Shown here piece by piece: positions 23,403-37,500 of a stretch of 64,000 nt of DNA. The position numbers and the translations under genes were made by a program. Within the stretch, counting starts at the first letter, position 1; the number at the start of each line of letters is the position of its first letter. The DNA is from Gonocerus acuteangulatus (taxonomy: Eukaryota > Arthropoda > Insecta > Hemiptera > Coreidae). The stretch spans positions 28,862,510-28,926,509 of the forward strand of contig OX328128.1 in the NCBI GenBank assembly GCA_946811695.1. The letters are read 5' to 3'. The notes below the pieces were generated by a model. The model was given only the letters and a program-made list of their open reading frames with translations. It searched no databases and was not told the origin of the DNA.

Positions 23403-26400
23403 GGCGCATCTACATTTAGGTCATTAGCGCCGACATCCAGGGTGCAGCGAGGAATTTTACCAGCGAGCCGTGGGATGATAAAATTCCTGCCGGAGGTTGG
23501 GAATCGAACCCACCATCTCCCGCTTATGAATCCAAGGCGCTAGCCACTAGACCACGGGAGACCCGAAACACACTATTAAACACATAACTACATATAGTTA
23601 CTAAATATAAATATAAACATTAAAGACGCATACTAATGTTTATATGTGTGGGGATATTGTCGTTGTTCTTGCCGCTTCTACAGTCCATCAATCTCTCCAA
23701 TAATGAGTAGAACTGAAAATGAATGAAATTGAAAATGTAACTCTTAAAAGAGGACAACGTTTCTTATGACTAATTTTCATAGAAACAAAAAGATTTTTTG
23801 GCTTTGGCTTTTCTGTTAATCGCCAACTTCCTGAACAACGATCCAGAATTTTACCTCCTTTTGTTGAATATTAAATTATATCTTTGCACTTTTATTGATC
23901 TTTGCGTGATTCACGGGCAAACAGACAGACAACGAAGAAAAATATAGACTCTTACTGATGTATGGACAACAAGTTATCCACATTTGAAAGCTTTAATTTA
24001 TAGAAGTGTAGAAACAAAGCTAAAAAAATAAATATATACGAGTATAATCCATCCAATTTCTATTTCAGATTCTCCGGATACCAACCTCTTTGGAGATGCA
24101 GAAAAAACAGAAATCATCGACTACTCGCATATCAACCAGATTCAGAGTCGCCAGAGAAGAGATGTTGCTCGTCAGGTAAAAGAGGAATCCGAGCAAGCAA
24201 TTATGAAATTGATGGATGATCCAAATTGCAAAGAAGAATGCAAACAACTTCAAAAGCAGCTGATGAAATTGGATACGACCATAGAGGCCACTATGACCCA
24301 GCTATCAGTATTAAAGTCTGAAATAGATAAGGTATCAAAGGTCTGCAAGAATAGGACTTCTGCGGACGAAGACTCAGGCGAAGTACAGTTGAGACTAAGT
24401 CCCGTTGGCTCAAGCGTCCTTGAAGATATGACTGGTCGAGCCCGAGATGACGTCATAGACCACGATCTGGCCGGCTCCCAACAATACCTCGCTGCATATC
24501 CTTGGCCAGCTGCCGAAGAGCAGCCTTCAGCGAAACACAACATCCCTCCAACAGGCCCAGACTCTTCGGTAGTTGGAGAACCGACAGCTTCAGGCCCTGG
24601 AGAGACTGTCCAGACCAGTCAGCAGATGACGGTCTCTCTCCCGCAGACCCTTCAGAGGATTTGCACCATGGTTCCAGGGCCACCGGGAAGCAGTGGATAT
24701 CTCTGCACTCCTGCACACAATTTACTTTCGCAAGAACAGCCACAAGGTGGCAACTTCTACTTGCAGGTTAGTTGTTTATTTGTCTGTTTCTTTAAAAGCA
24801 AATTTATTCTGTCTTTTTATTAAAATTCTATTTTAAAGTAATATCACTTAATAATCTAACTTATACATACTATTTTCAGGGACTGTATGCGCCATATCGA
24901 CATTTTCATATGAATCTCTATTGTAGAAAATGTATTAAGCTTTCGTCAGGCCAATTTCAATATATCTCATTTTACAACCATTCTCGAGAATTTCAATAAC
25001 ATATTCAATAGCCTAAATCTGCTCATGACTGTTAATATAATTTGTTTGCTATACAAATACACTCGTCCGAAAGTAACGAAAATGTATGCATTATGTTTTG
25101 AATGCATGTCAAACACATTATAAAATTTTCAAGTAAATTGATTGTCCTGAGTTACCCGAAACTCGGTCGTTGTTTGAATTCCACGTCAAAATATAAAAGT
25201 GTCTCTGGAGATCCATGAATGAAAAACGTTTTGTGGAGGAAGAGAGTAGATTCTAAGTTCAATCTGGACTTAGAATGAAATGAGTCCGGATTTGAATTAG
25301 AAAATGTTTTAATAACAAATATATTCAAAATCTCGAACTTGTAAAGGAAATAGTGCCGTTCACTCTCCCTTCTTTTTGGTCATTTGCAACCCCGTTTAAT
25401 GAACTACACATTACTGAAACTCTATAAAAACTCATCATGTCTCGTTCCGGACGAAGGAAGACTATAAGACGTTTTTGGCTTTCTACGTGAACGAACAGAG
25501 GAGAGAGTGAAAGGGAAGATTTCTAATAATTAAAAGTTATGAAGATGATGTAAAGGTATATTCCCATGAGGCGGGCAAAATTAAAAAGATGGATGTAACC
25601 TTTCAAATTTTATTGCGTTTGGGACTTCATTGTCCTTGTTCAGGCATAATTCTTCAAGCAATTATTAGTAAATCTAGAAGTCTGGAAGTAATAGTATAAA
25701 ATCAAGAGATTTAAATTCTTAAGATACCTAGCCATGATGTATGCCAAGAAGACCTCCCTTCAAATTATAGATGAAGGTGAGCCTTTGAAAATGGCCGAAC
25801 AGAAGTGACTGTGAAAGGGAATACGTCCCTTCAAGAAATTCAAGATTTTGAATAGATTTGTTATTAAAAACATTGAGATGAATTCAAGCAATTATATATA
25901 CATTTTAGTTATGTAAAAAAAAGCATCTAGACCGACGTGAGCAGATTTAGGAATGCGGTACTTACGTATTAGCTTCACCTCAGGTTGGAGAAGTGAGTCT
26001 CGTTCAGTTATCTGGATCATCAGAAATCATTAGCATTATTTCTATGGGAAATTCTATTGGCTGTTCTTTGTAGTAACCGTCTTGTTTACTTTCTGTTTTC
26101 AGCGCGATTAACTTGTATTTAGTTGAGTTCATATCATGGGCGTATACAGATAATAATTTCGGGAGGGGCTGGAAAAAATTAGGGTGGCTGAGACCATTTC
26201 CGGGGTATGGAATACTAACAATTTAGAGCTTGGAATAGTTTTATGCAACTAAAACGCTATTACACGTAAAATAAAATATTTTTTATGAACTAAGTGATCT
26301 TATTTAATTTATTTTTAAGGGGTTTACGACAAGTTTTTACCATCAAATCAAAATTTCGGGGGGGGGGGGGGCTACAGCCCCCCCCCTTATATAAGCCCAT

Positions 26401-29400
26401 GGTTCATATGGCGACGACTCAATAGCAATGAGAAAAGAGACTCTTTTGAACCCATCTTTAATTCCATATCGGCACATTTTCCACCGAAAACCCAGTGATC
26501 TATATTATCAACGAGTTGGATTGACTAGAATTTCGATATAACCTTGAGCGAATGGAAACGCATAGCAATAAAAACTACGCTTTTCCTCAAGGTTATATCG
26601 AAACTCTAGTCACTCCAACACGTTGATAATATTAATAAATGGTCTTTCCATCGCCATTTTGCTACAACTTCAATTGATTTCTGCACCTGCGCTGATGATC
26701 CAGATCACAGAATGAGGCCCTCTTCTCTAACCTGAGTTGAAGCTAATACGTAAGTACCAGGAATGCTGCTTTAGGAAGGTTAAAAGTCTCGAGAACGTTT
26801 GGAAAATTAGGCCTGTTAAAAGCGGGCAAAACCTCTTGTACTTCTGTTTCCTATTCCTATATTTCCTTACTATCATTTTCCCTCAAATTCCTATCCTGTT
26901 CTATTTCCTTATCTATTTCCTCCTGCTTCTTGTCCTATTTTACTTTCATAATATCTCCACATCCCATCCTAATTCCTTATTGTCTCTTCCCCTCGGATTT
27001 CTATCTGATCTGTAAATGTTTTCTTTGCTACTCTTTCAGGTTGTAGGTCGAAGCCAGATCCATGTTCCTACTGCCATCTCCACTCCGAACCCCTACGCCT
27101 TCCCAACACTGTCCGGGTCACCTGTAATCGTACCAGCTTCTGCTGCTGCCTCTGGCCAGCTAGCTCCCGTCATCAATCCCAAAAACGGGCGCATTTATCT
27201 ACAGAACTATCCGCAGGTTTGTGTGTGTGCATATATTGCAGATTTTTTATTACTATATTTTGCAGGAAACGCATCCTGTGCATTAGGCCATGATTTTAAC
27301 ATCTTTATCTTTTTCTATGTTTATAATTCCTAAATAATAAATTATAAAAACGTATATTATCTGTACTATTTTATTTGTGTAATGTTATTCCTTATTATTT
27401 CAATATTTCAATTTTTATTTATGCGTAGTACTAATCCCTTCATGACATTTTTATGGATGTACTATTTAGTGTGCTTTAGGTATATTTTTTTATGCAATGA
27501 TATATTTGTTTGACCTTATCTTTACTGTATTCGGAAAGCCAAACCTTATAAATCCTCCATGCCTTATAATTTATAGTAGACATAGATTAATGCTTTAGAA
27601 AAGCGAATAAAACAATGTTCTTTTATGGTCATTCACGGATCATGGAGAATCATTTAATCCAAGCGCTGGCTAATCTTCGACAGTATTTCAAGGTTAATTT
27701 CTGTTTCTGTAATTCCTTCGGACTTATATAAGATATAAGTTATATTTTATCGCTTAGTGTGATCATAGTCTTTATTTATAAGACTTTAAAATAAACTTTA
27801 ATTTAATAATTTATATACTATGTATGTATATATACACATTTAGGTTATCTACAGAGTAGAACATAGAGAGAGCAAAGAGCTTAGCAAATCAGCCCGATGA
27901 GAGCTTTGCTATGCTCTTTGGTCTTCCTCTTTGCTGTCTCTCGCTTCACTCTGATGTAGCCTTACTCAGAACTTTATTAAAAGATTTTAAGCAATATGAG
28001 TCATAGCTCTTTTTTTATGTTGGTCATTTTGTCTTGTTTTTTTTTTTTTTAATGTTTGAGCAGAATCCTACAACTGTGCCTTACATTCCACCACAACCAC
28101 AGTTCCTGATACGGCCACAACAGGAGCAAATCCTACCTCAACAACAGTACTTCGTTGCCCAGCTCGCACCCGCCGCATATAGACCAAGCCCTGTTTTCCA
28201 GCCTCAGTATCCTTCTCAAGTATTCAGCCCGCAAGCTCTCTACCCCCAGCTTCCTCTCGTACAGCAGCAATATGCTCCGGCCGCCTATCAGCCGCAGTAA
28301 GTAAAGGCATCTCCAAAAGAATTCAAGAGAATAAAATAAGCATTCTTACTTTTTTAATGTTTAATTTTTTCCCTACAAATCAATATAGTCATTCACATTG
28401 CAGAAAGAAATACCTATATTTTAAGTTTTCCAAAATATCTTAAATTTTGAAAATTGTCTATTTTTTAAAAAATTTTAATAAGGACATCAATTTATCATAA
28501 ATTAAAATAATTTAAATATTTGTCGTCAATCAGAGATATTGATTTTATTCTTAAAATATTCATTTTAAAAATTATTGAAAGTTGAAAATGTTTTAATTTT
28601 GTGATTCTTTGGAAATTAATAGAATTAGACAAAAATTCAAGAAATTGTATTCTATTTTATTTTAATTCGTAGAATATTCTTTTTTCTTCGCCTTGCAATT
28701 TCTATAAATAAGAAAACCAAATTAAAAAACAAGAAATTAATTTTGTTTGGTTGAAAACAAAAATGAAGAAAAACAAGCAAAGGAGACGGTATATGTTTTT
28801 TTTAATAGAACATGCCTTAAAAAAGTAATCGATCATTCTAAAAGCGTTTACCTCAGCCAGTTCTTGGTAAATCCGATTTTATAGTAAATTGAGACCTCAG
28901 TGGCTAACCCACTTTCCTAACCTCGTTGTTTCCTCTTGACGTCATACACAACCTTTTCCACCTACCTTTACCATAGAAAACCAACTCTTACAAATAATTT
29001 TTTATTCCTATGATTTTATGTTTTAATAATACACTCATTTCAGGGTGTACATACCTCAGACTGCTCAAGATCCAGTACTTCAGTGTGCTTACGTCATTGT
29101 TCCCAATACCCCGGTTCAGACATACAAATTCCCGACAGTACCTGGTGTCTCAGAAATTATTCAAAGGTCGGAACAGGAAAGGAAGAACATTGAACAAATA
29201 AAGAACAACACAACTAAACCTAAGATGAGTGAATTTGGTAAGCGATTCACGTATGATTATCATTTAATTTACTATTACTTGTATGCTTGTTTAGCTATTA
29301 GAGGTCAAAGAATAATTTATTAAACAATTTTTCTTAACAAAAGTCCGTCACGCAGGAGCTGCATAACTAAGCACTTTTCTCAGAATTGGGTAGTGTCGAG

Positions 29401-30142
29401 TGCATTCCTGAATAATTTGCTTAAAATAACCTATATAGATTTATTCATTTAGGGCTTCAAAATATATCATTCAGCCCAACCTATCAGTTAGATAGTGAAA
29501 GTGAAGTGGGAGTGTGTTTATTATGGTTATCTGAAAAATATATTATTATTCATTCTTTGATCAACAATTCTGTATTAGTATTTATACCACATAATGGCGA
29601 CGAGGTGGCCGAGTGGTTAAGGTTAACCTATATAGATAAATAAAATAAAAACATAAATAACACCTGTTTCAATTCAATTCAAACATAGTACAGAGTAAAT
29701 TCCCCTTTTCCGATAGACCGATTTAGTTCATTTTTACAACACCTCTTCCTTATTAGATACCCAGGACGTACACCGCGTTTCGTTACAATACAGCAGAAAT
29801 TACGACCGGTATGAGCAAATTAGTAATTTGGGTAGGGAGTAAACCCCCCCCCCCCTCCTAATGAACCGATTTAGTTTATTTTTACAACACATTTTTCTCT
29901 TTAGTTGACCAGAACGAATACCGAGTTTCGTTGAAATACAACACAAATTATGGCTGTTATTGGCAAATAACTACTTTGGCTCCGAAGTAAACCCCCTCTC
30001 CAGATGAACCGATTTTGTTGGTTAACGAACTCGTTCAATCGTTTGATTGGGGAATACTACATACCAAGTTTCAAGAGGAAGAAACAAAAACTCTGGGCGG
30101 TATCGTGTTAACGGACTATATGTGTCCGTTAACACACATATA

Positions 30143-30197
<55 letters not shown>

Positions 30198-33100
30198 AAC
30201 TGGGGTCATTTTCGGTGTCTACTAGGTAGGATCGATAAAGATTCGAAGAAATTTTTCAAAAATTCCGTCATGAGTGCAGCCTCAATAGCTACTTTCCTTC
30301 GGAGGAAAGTGCTAAAAAGGAGTCTTCATAGGAGCGTTAACCAGGCCAGTCACTACTAATGGCCGAAAATGATACACTTTTCTATTCACTTAGAAATACT
30401 TTTATTTTTGTTACGAAATTTAATTACTTCACTTTAATTTTACTGTAGAAAATGCATTAAAGTGTAAACGGCATTTCAACAATTTCCATCCACAGGTATC
30501 TACAGATTACCACCCTTTTATAATGCGAACAGCACGTGGTCGGTCACCCATTCATGTACAGGCCGTGCCGACGTTGCTTAACTTGGGTGAACCAGTGTAT
30601 TCAACGTAACTATGGCCATTAGCGCATTCAAGTGTTGTCGAAAAAGTTGAATGTTTTAAAAAAATAAAATAAAAAAATATGGTTACAGATATCGCCTTAA
30701 TAATGCTTTCATACGTTTTCCTATATCAAGAAACCTATAAAACGAGTACTTGCGAGCATACGAACTCGAAAACGCAAGCATTACGATTTGTTTCGCGCTA
30801 CTTTCGCTCCAAAAACCATGTTCCGGTTGACAGAATGGTTAAAGAACTTGACCATTCAATTTACACAAAAGATTTTTGTACCACATTTCATCAAACTCGG
30901 TTTAGTTTTGAGCCTTTGAGAGAGGCTATGCATATATATAAATACAAATTTGAATCACCGTTATTTTCGAGATCTATGGGTTCGGAAACGTGAAATTTTC
31001 TAGTCGCCAGTTCCGGATTGCGTCATGAGGTCAACCTCATAAGCGGGTTTCCTTCCTTTGGAGGGAGGGAGAAACCGAGCTAAAAGGTTCAGACGTAATT
31101 TTCGATGGGGTGATATGAAGTGGAGAAATAAGTGCTTAAAACTTCGAAATAGTTACGTTTGTTCTTTGCAACGGGGCTTTGTCTGTGTTTACCTGACTTT
31201 GTAAATGTTTTTTTTTTTTGTTTTTTTTTTTAATTGCATTAAACAGTAAAATGAGTATTTTAGTAAAATAAGGTAAGAAAATACGGGACATTGTTATAGT
31301 GATTCCAAGAGCGAACGTTGAGGAAGAGGATGGAGTAACTTCCGCTTAGGATATTGTCGCTTTCTTGTTATGGCACCTTCTTGTTGAGGCTCCTTCTCTA
31401 TGATATTTTATTTTAATTTGTTAACGAAACCTACCAATAAATACTTCTATTCCTTTACTAATGTCACTAGGGATATTAAAGGAACCATGCTAAGGTTATG
31501 CAGTTCCTGCGAGTAGGGATTTTTACATACAGAGTTTGACTTTTAATTTTTATGTTCGACTATATAAATTTATTTGTTAAGCTTAAAGGACAATGTTACA
31601 GAATAAAGCATTTTTTTTTTCATTTCTCTCCAACGAAGATCAGAGCCATCCATATTAAATAGGATAAAAGATTATAATATCTCCTTGGGAGTGCAGCTGG
31701 AATCGAAGCCCGTTATAACGTGGGTGCTCATTACCGCTTGCTCTTCTAATGAATATCTCTTGGATGTAGGTCGCTCTTATAATTGCTTGCGAACCCTTCT
31801 GTATACAATGATCTTGTTACGTTCTCAATATTCTGAACGCAAATTAAAATCAATTCAAGGCGTCCCTAACAATATACAAAAGTCCTTCACGCAGGAGCTG
31901 CATAAATAAGCACATTCCGCAGTATATCAACATTGCACGCTGCATTCCTGAATAATTTGTTTAAAATCTACTATATTTTGGCCAAATACCACTCACTCAC
32001 TGAATGACTGACTGACTCATTGACCTATCATCGCCCCAGGGCCGCCACATAGGGGGGGGGGACAACCGGGTACAGTTGTCCCGGGCCCGGGCACCGTGGG
32101 GGCCCGGGCCGATCCTCGCTAATTGGAAAAAAGTACCGAAAGTGACCTTTGAAGCACCGATTGCCGGCTTTTATTCTCATTTTGCTCAAAACTGGAGATG
32201 AAAATAATTTTAAAATGCCCAAAGTCCTATAGCAAAGTACTAGAATTTTCATTCTGGCTCTGAGAAGTGGGGGCCCGTGATCTGGTCCCGGGCCCGGCTC
32301 TGAGATGTGGCGGCCCTGGATAGCGGGCCCGCTGATGGAAGTTTTCGGGCGGATTCAGTATCATACGATACTAGACCCGCAAACCTAACCGGCAATACCT
32401 CATGAGGTCCCAAATCAAATACGCAGCGTATAGAAGAAGGCCCGGAGTAGCGGGATCGAAAGAGAACCAAGCTATCTGCTGACGCATATACCACGACGCT
32501 GGGCCCGAACGTGTTAAAGACTATTTTTCATCAAAAATAATATATATTGAAACTACTAATGTTACATCATATTAAAAAAAATAATAATAATTACATATGA
32601 AAAGAGTCCGTCACGCAGGAGCTGCATAACTAAGCACTTTCCTCAGAATTTTTGTAGTGAAAACTACATTACTGAATAATTTGCTGTAAATAACCTATAT
32701 AAATAAAATAAAAACGTGAATAGTTCTGCTCATTTACATTTCTTATGAGAACTGTTGAATTATTAATTTTGTAAATAATTTGCTTCCAGAGTTATGTTAA
32801 TACATGATACTGTACTACCTAATAAATACAAAAAACATGAAGTTTTTCGTATTTTGATCTGACGCAGGAAGAGGATACAGTCCCTCTAGTGATAGAAAGC
32901 GCTCCTCGCAGCGCCTTTGGGAACCTACGTCTGGCTGGCTAATTCTAATGAAACAGAGTTTAAAGTAACCCACCTTTCCAATAGACCGATTTAGTTCATT
33001 TTTACAACATTTCTTTCTCATGAGATAGGTACCCACGACGTGACGTTTTTCGTCACGAAACTTGGTATATAGCATTAAATTAGCAAACGATTGAACGAGT

Positions 33101-34456
33101 TCGTTAACCACCAAAGTCGGTCCACCGGAAGGGGGGGTTTACCCTGAACCCAAAACACTTATTTGACTATGCCAGCCGTAATATTTGTTATATTTCAACG
33201 AAACTTGGCATTCATAGTGGTAATATAGAGAGAAAAGTGAGATATAAAAGTGAACTAAATCGGTTCATTAGGAGGGGGGGTTTACTCCGGACCCACAATA
33301 CCAATTCGACACTACCAGCCGTGATTTTAGGTATATTTCGACGAAACTCGGTATTCGTAGTGCTAATCCACAGGTAAATATGTGTTGTAAAAATAAACGA
33401 AATCGGTTCATTAGGAGGGGGGGGGGTTTACTCCGAACCCACAAAACCAATTCGCCACTACCAGCCGTGACTTTTGGTATATTTCGACGAAACTCGGTAT
33501 TCGTAGTGGTAATCTACAGGTAAATATGTGTTGTAAAAATAAACTAAATCGGTTCATTAGAAGGGGGGGTTTACTCCGGACCCAAATTCCTAATATACTC
33601 ATACCGGTCGTAATTTCTGCTGTATTGTAACGAAACGCGGTATACGTCGTGGTTAACTCATGAGAAAGAAGTGTTGTAAAAATGAGCTGAATCGGTCAAT
33701 CGGAAAGCGAGGGTTTAATTTGTAATATATTTGAATAGAAAAGCCGGCAGACGTAGGTTCACAAAGCCGCCGCAAGGAGCGCTTTCTACCACTAGAGTGA
33801 CTGTATCCTGTTCCTGCGTTAGATCAAAATACGATAATATGAGGATTTTTGTATTTATTACGTAGTGTAGTAGGTACCATGTGTAAACATAACTCTGGAT
33901 GCAAATTAATAATTGATCAGTTACTCATTACAAAATGAGAACTATTCACGTTTTTATTTTATTTATGTAGGATATTTTAAGCAAATTGTTCTGGAAAGCA
34001 GTCTACACTACCCAAATTCTGAGGAAAGTGCTTAGTTATGCAGCTCCTGCGTGACGGACTTTTTTTACAACCCATTTTTCTCTGTTGATTACCACCACGA
34101 ATACCGAGTTTCGTTGAAATTTAACAAAAATTACGGCTGGTAGTGGCAAATTGGTAATGTGGGCCCGGAGTAACCCCCCCCCTCCTAATAAGCTGATTTA
34201 GTTTAATGTATGTCTCTCTTTAGATCAAAATAACGAATACCGAGTTTCGTTGAAATATAACAAAAACTACGGCTGGCACGGTCAAATTAGTGTTTTGGGT
34301 CCGGGGTAAACCCTCCCCCCCCCCCTCCCGGTGGACCGATTTTGTTGGTTAACGAACTCGTTCAATCATTTGCTAATTGAACGCTATATACCACGTTTCG
34401 TGAAGAAAAAACAAAAACTCTGGCCGCTATCGTGTTAACAGACACACATATATACA

Positions 34457-34522
<66 letters not shown>

Positions 34523-37500
34523 TTAACGGGGATCATTTTCGGTGTCTACTAGGTAGGATCGATGGAGATTTGATGAAATTTTTCAAAACTTCCGTCATGA
34601 GTGCAACCTCGCTATTAAACCGAAAATAAAATATTTTTTATAAACTAAGTTATCGTATTTAATTTATTTTTAAGGGTTTTATGACCCATTTTTCATCATT
34701 TCGATCATTTCAAAACTTCGGGGGGGGGGCACAGCCCCCTCAGCCTCCCGCTCATATACGCCTATGTATTGAGTCGTTGTATAATGCCTGATTAAAATTT
34801 GAAACGACTCTAGATATATCGATTCATGAAAAGATCTGTCCTTGGAGATCGATTCATGAAAAGATCTGTTCTTGGAGATCGATTCAAAAAGTCGATATAT
34901 TGTGTTAAAAAGATCTGTCTCTTAAAGATCAGGAATCAGTATTACCAGAAAACTCTTTAAAATTACGCTGTCCCTACAAGTCGGACTTAAATTTTCTTTT
35001 CACGCCTGGAGTCTAGAAAACATTTTTGGAATCCAATCTCAGGTTAATTTGAACCTAAGTATCCCAAAATCTGTTGAATAATCGTCGAAATTCCTCTTAA
35101 TTTGCACTATTTTCTTTAATAAAACAAACACATTTCCAGTAACTGACTTTTTATTCATAAGTTAATTTATTTTAGGGAACTGTCCACCAGGAAGTAGGCC
35201 TTGTGCAGATGATAGTGACTGCATACAAGTGGATGAATGGTGTGATTCGAAAATTGACTGCTTGGATTTCTCCGATGAAAATGAGTGCACTTGCAGGCAA
35301 AGGATTTTACAAGAAAAAGTCTGTGATGGATATTTCGATTGCCCCAAAGGAGAAGATGAATTGGGCTGTTTTGGTAAATAAGGCTTTTTACGCTGTAATT
35401 AAACATTATATTTAAAGTATTGTATCCTTTCTACTAGTTCTTGAGAACTATATTATATTGTATAAGATATTCAAATGCCTTTAGGACAATTTTTCTTTCA
35501 GTTCTTTGCAGTAAATTCTAGGTAACCAAGATTTTATGTATACAACATCCACTTTTAAACTGACCATCCACCTATTTTGATAATTCGGTAAATTTGAGCA
35601 AAGGGTCAGTTAACAGGTAATTAATATCAATTTATTTTTTTATGTCTTACCGACGTCTAGGCCATTAGCACCCGCATCCATGGTGCAGTGGGGGAATTTC
35701 TCAACGTGCCGTGAGATGAGAAAATTCCTGCTGCAGGTGGGACTCAAACCCCCATCTCTCGCATGGTAATCCAAGGCGTTAGCCACTAGACCACTTTGTA
35801 AATATTTTAAATTTGTCATTGAAGAGTCACTGAAGTGTGCCCAGCCCATAAAATATCCAACAAAAGTATTAAATACAATATAAATAAAGACAAAATAACT
35901 AAACTCCATTATAATATAAATAAAAAAGCACAGGAAAGGCATATATAAAACAGTAACTCTCGCAATAATTTGTTTTGTGTAATGTAATGTTTAGGTTGCA
36001 GGAAAGATATGTTCAGCTGTGATGACTTTAATGAAGAAGGTGAAACGATAACATGTCTGCCGATGGATAGGAGATGTGACTCGAGGAATGACTGCCCAAA
36101 TGGGAAGGATGAAGTTGGCTGCACTCTTGTCACTGATGAATATAACGTTAATGAAGTAAGAATTTTGTGATACTAGTAATATGAAGAGCAAACCTTCTAA
36201 TCCGAAAATTCAACCCTGTTTTCTCATCATCCCCCTAGAAACAATTGTCCTTTCCCTTCCTGTATGTATGCCCTTATCCAAGTTTTCAATCCAATTTATA
36301 TGATTTTGAGTTTCCGACTTTGATTGGACAGCTAAGCCTGGCCTTGGTTCTTTATTAAGAACAAAGGTTGTGACATAGTGCAAGATTAGTGGGATTTACT
36401 AGTTTCGATTTCTAAATTTGTAAGCACCTGCAATTGGAGAGTTTCTGTCCCTCCTCGGAGGGTCTCCAATAATCTCTACCCTAATCTAATAGCACCATCC
36501 CCAAAAAACTACTGTTGAAAAAAGAGGCCAAGTTCCAGGCCCCTCCGAAAAACAGTTTGCCTATGAGTTATGATATCATAGTATTGGTACAAGTTTCAGG
36601 CTCTTAATACCTTATCAAGAACCTAATAATACCCTCTCACTTATTTGTGCAATTCCAACTTGGCCAGTTTTCGATAAATTGTGGCCACTATAACGATCGG
36701 ATTTTATTATAAAATGTCTGTAATTTAAAGATTTAGGCCCTTAGGATAACGATTCAAGATTATTTTAAATTCTTTGATGACTTAAAACGATCAGGTTTGT
36801 ATTAACTCTATGTAACTTCAAGCGGCGGTAGTATGTAAGTTAACGAAAACTGGCCAAGTTGGAATTGCTCAAATAAGTGAGAGGGTATTATTAGGTTCAA
36901 TGTGGTCTTGATTAACAACTAATGGTTGTTTCCTCCTTGCAGATGCCTGTAATATCCTACACACAAGGTTTCCTATTCAAGAACTGGAAGGGAAAGTGGT
37001 ATCCGGTCTGTATAGCCGTCACATGGCAGGCTGAAGCATGTAAAAGAGAACTTCTTCATCTACAAAGGTAAAGGACACCCTTTGCATCTTGTCATAACTA
37101 GAACTTTTTCTATTTTTTTTATTAAGTTTTAATTAGTGTAATTGCCTTATTAGAGATGTTCATTGTTAAGTAAAAAAAAAAAAAAAAAAAATCTGTCCCA
37201 CAAGAGCTAGTGCCCCCTCAGTTTATGCCAAATTGCTGCGAAATGCGCTGAAACTTATTGATAAACTAAATATAAAAAGGTTGACTCTTTTAATTTTTCT
37301 AAAGCTTTATAAACAAAAATATTAGAACAAATGTTATTTTTATGGTACAGATAAAAGTGAAAAAATACATGCAGAAACTTGTTACTTACGTTTGATTGAA
37401 AGTCACAAAAAATATATGCTTGTTCGTGTGATCAAACAAACTCACCTGCCATAAAAAGAGCACTTACCTCAGGGATATCTCAAGGGCTAATGAACAGAGT

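Larger units (their letters stand above)
12236..24068 (+). other. nudel intron 1 (11.8 kb), repeat-filled
   Basis: Bounded by GTAAG and TTTCAG. Contains two or three microsatellites, MITEs (13868-14066, 14223-14479, 18322-18537, 21895-22486), SINEs (17915-18200, 21342-21530, 23368-23564), two large Helitron-like copies (15304-17377, 18930-20195), LINE remnants and a diverged tandem repeat (20785-21170). No exon-like reading frame with conserved motif was seen. 12644-13867 and 14480-15300 hold nothing I recognise. Confidence 0.7.
29343..30315 (+). mobile_element. Helitron-like element, copy 4
   Basis: Starts GTCCGTCACGCAGGAGC and ends with ACTTTCC-TTCGGA-GGAAAGT then GCTAA. Contains fewer tandem modules, and (TA)n at 30148-30193. 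Interrupted at 29441-29624 by an insert flanked by AACCTATATAGAT. Confidence 0.65.
29238..35175 (+). other. nudel intron 5 (5.9 kb), repeat-filled
   Basis: Between GGTAAG and TTTTAG. Holds Helitron-like copy 4 (29343-30315) with a TSD-flanked insert, a 5S-SINE (30490-30622), a family H repeat (30956-31090), a Helitron 5'-end fragment (31882-31976), a GC-rich MITE (32036-32309), a composite of opposed Helitron-like copies (32606-34612) and a short tandem repeat (34817-34930). 31100-31480 shows nothing recognised. Confidence 0.7.

Noticed and set aside
24250..24771. Antisense and alternative-frame ORFs over nudel exon 2
   Set aside because: Shadow frames; the chosen frame continues from exon 1 and into exon 3 with correct phases.
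29599..29622. Functional tRNA-Ser gene
   Set aside because: Only the first 24 bases are present.
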